Source of the DNA: Congeria kusceri
Lineage: Eukaryota; Mollusca; Bivalvia; Myida; Dreissenidae
DNA: 64,000 nucleotides
Reading direction: 5' to 3'
Assembly: GCA_027627225.1 (NCBI GenBank)
Contig: CM051024.1
Span: forward strand, 44,139,347 to 44,203,346
Shown: one piece after another, positions 63,374 through 64,000 of the stretch
Layout: each line of letters opens with the position of its first letter
How positions within the stretch are numbered: position 1 is the stretch's first letter
The notes under the pieces: model-generated
The model's input: only the letters and a program-made list of their open reading frames with translations
The model's database searches: none
Told to the model about the DNA's origin: nothing
Program-made: the position numbers and the translations under genes

Positions 63374-64000
63374 TATATTAAATGCCTGAGAAGACTTATG
63401 TCCAAATATTCGTTGGTATTGTAATGTTTTACTATACATGTATATGGATCTAACAGATCTTACCAGACAAGAACTGTATTTTGCATGTAACTTGTTCAGA
63501 AGATTTTTGTATGAAATTTGAAATCCACTAAATTAAATTTAAGTGCCCACGAACTTGTTATTTTTCGAAAATCATGTAGTAACAACATTAAAATATGCAA
63601 ATGCAATAATTTACCACTTTGAAAAAAAAAAAAAAAACAAGTATTTAATGAATGATCGAATCCAAACTATGTCTGGTAATGTAGATTTTCTTGTAAATAG
63701 AAAGGCATGGACAGATGGTACGGGAATGCGAAGGTGTAGATATTTATCACCAACACGAACGTCGACGAAAGTACGGGGATTAGTGTCACCCGCTATATTT
63801 TCAATGGCGGAAATGCAGGTTGGCGCGAAAATCTTCGTCAAATGTCGTCTGCCACATGTTCGCTTTGCGAGTCTCTTAAAAATTAACAACAGTGTTTATT
63901 TGCCCGAGGATTAATTTTTGGTGCAAGGGATTACTTGTACATACGCCATAAACCGAACAATATTAACTATCTCGCAGTCGATTTGGAAAACAGGCTGAAG
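63374..64000. other. Window end, no supported gene
   Basis: Overlapping open frames of 123 (plus) and 92 (minus) codons at 63543-63914 share sequence and have no recognisable domain. They also cross a poly-A run, so neither is called. Confidence 0.35.

Overview
The window looks like nuclear DNA of an invertebrate animal, most likely a bivalve mollusc. The reasons are: AT-rich, gene-poor sequence; protein-coding segments that are single exons with consensus eukaryotic splice sites; tRNA-derived SINEs, including a 3' part that I recall as the molluscan V-SINE/RUDI type; many non-autonomous inverted-repeat elements; and long minisatellites. One inverted-repeat family (copies at 7.9, 42.2, 50.5, 54.4 and 63.1 kb) is one I associate from memory with dreissenid mussels. 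That species-level guess is only a recollection and was not tested.

Two coding exons can be supported. A minus-strand first exon (7292 down to 6740) encodes an N-terminal cytoplasmic tail, one membrane anchor and a stem-like segment with N-glycosylation sequons, and ends at a GTAAGT donor. A plus-strand terminal exon (9385-9878) encodes the C-terminal 164 residues of an unnamed soluble protein, with a GC-rich third-codon bias unlike its surroundings and an AATAAA signal at 10062. The two point away from each other. No other long ORF is convincing: most are readings through minisatellites whose period keeps several frames open.

Layout: 0-5 kb, AT-rich DNA with an inverted CCCATATGGG block, a 48-bp minisatellite and a reverse-oriented SINE. 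6.5-10.1 kb, the two exons. 11.3-19.9 kb, a diverged segmental tandem duplication carrying an 85-nt non-coding exon-like module three times, with conserved splice borders in two copies. 20.4-25.4 kb, small MITE-like elements and short tandem repeats. 26.0-29.7 kb, a second tandem duplication. 33.8-41.3 kb, a duplicated dispersed repeat surrounding a 1.8-kb satellite and 46-bp and 22-bp minisatellites. 42-46.5 kb, inverted-repeat elements, with a tandem-core pearl-like element nested inside a palindromic TTTCGTAA block. 46.7-54.1 kb, a run of minisatellites (40, 48, 24 and 5 bp) mixed with three interspersed families. 56.7-59.8 kb, a GTA repeat, a V-SINE and a 1.8-kb minisatellite rich in AGATCT. 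60.8-64 kb, a second SINE, a perfect 390-bp tetranucleotide tract and the most intact member of the twin-hairpin MITE family.

I saw no gene system acting together in this window. The most unusual material is structural DNA: twin-hairpin and palindromic-array foldback elements with informative deletion derivatives, and a triplicated non-coding exon.
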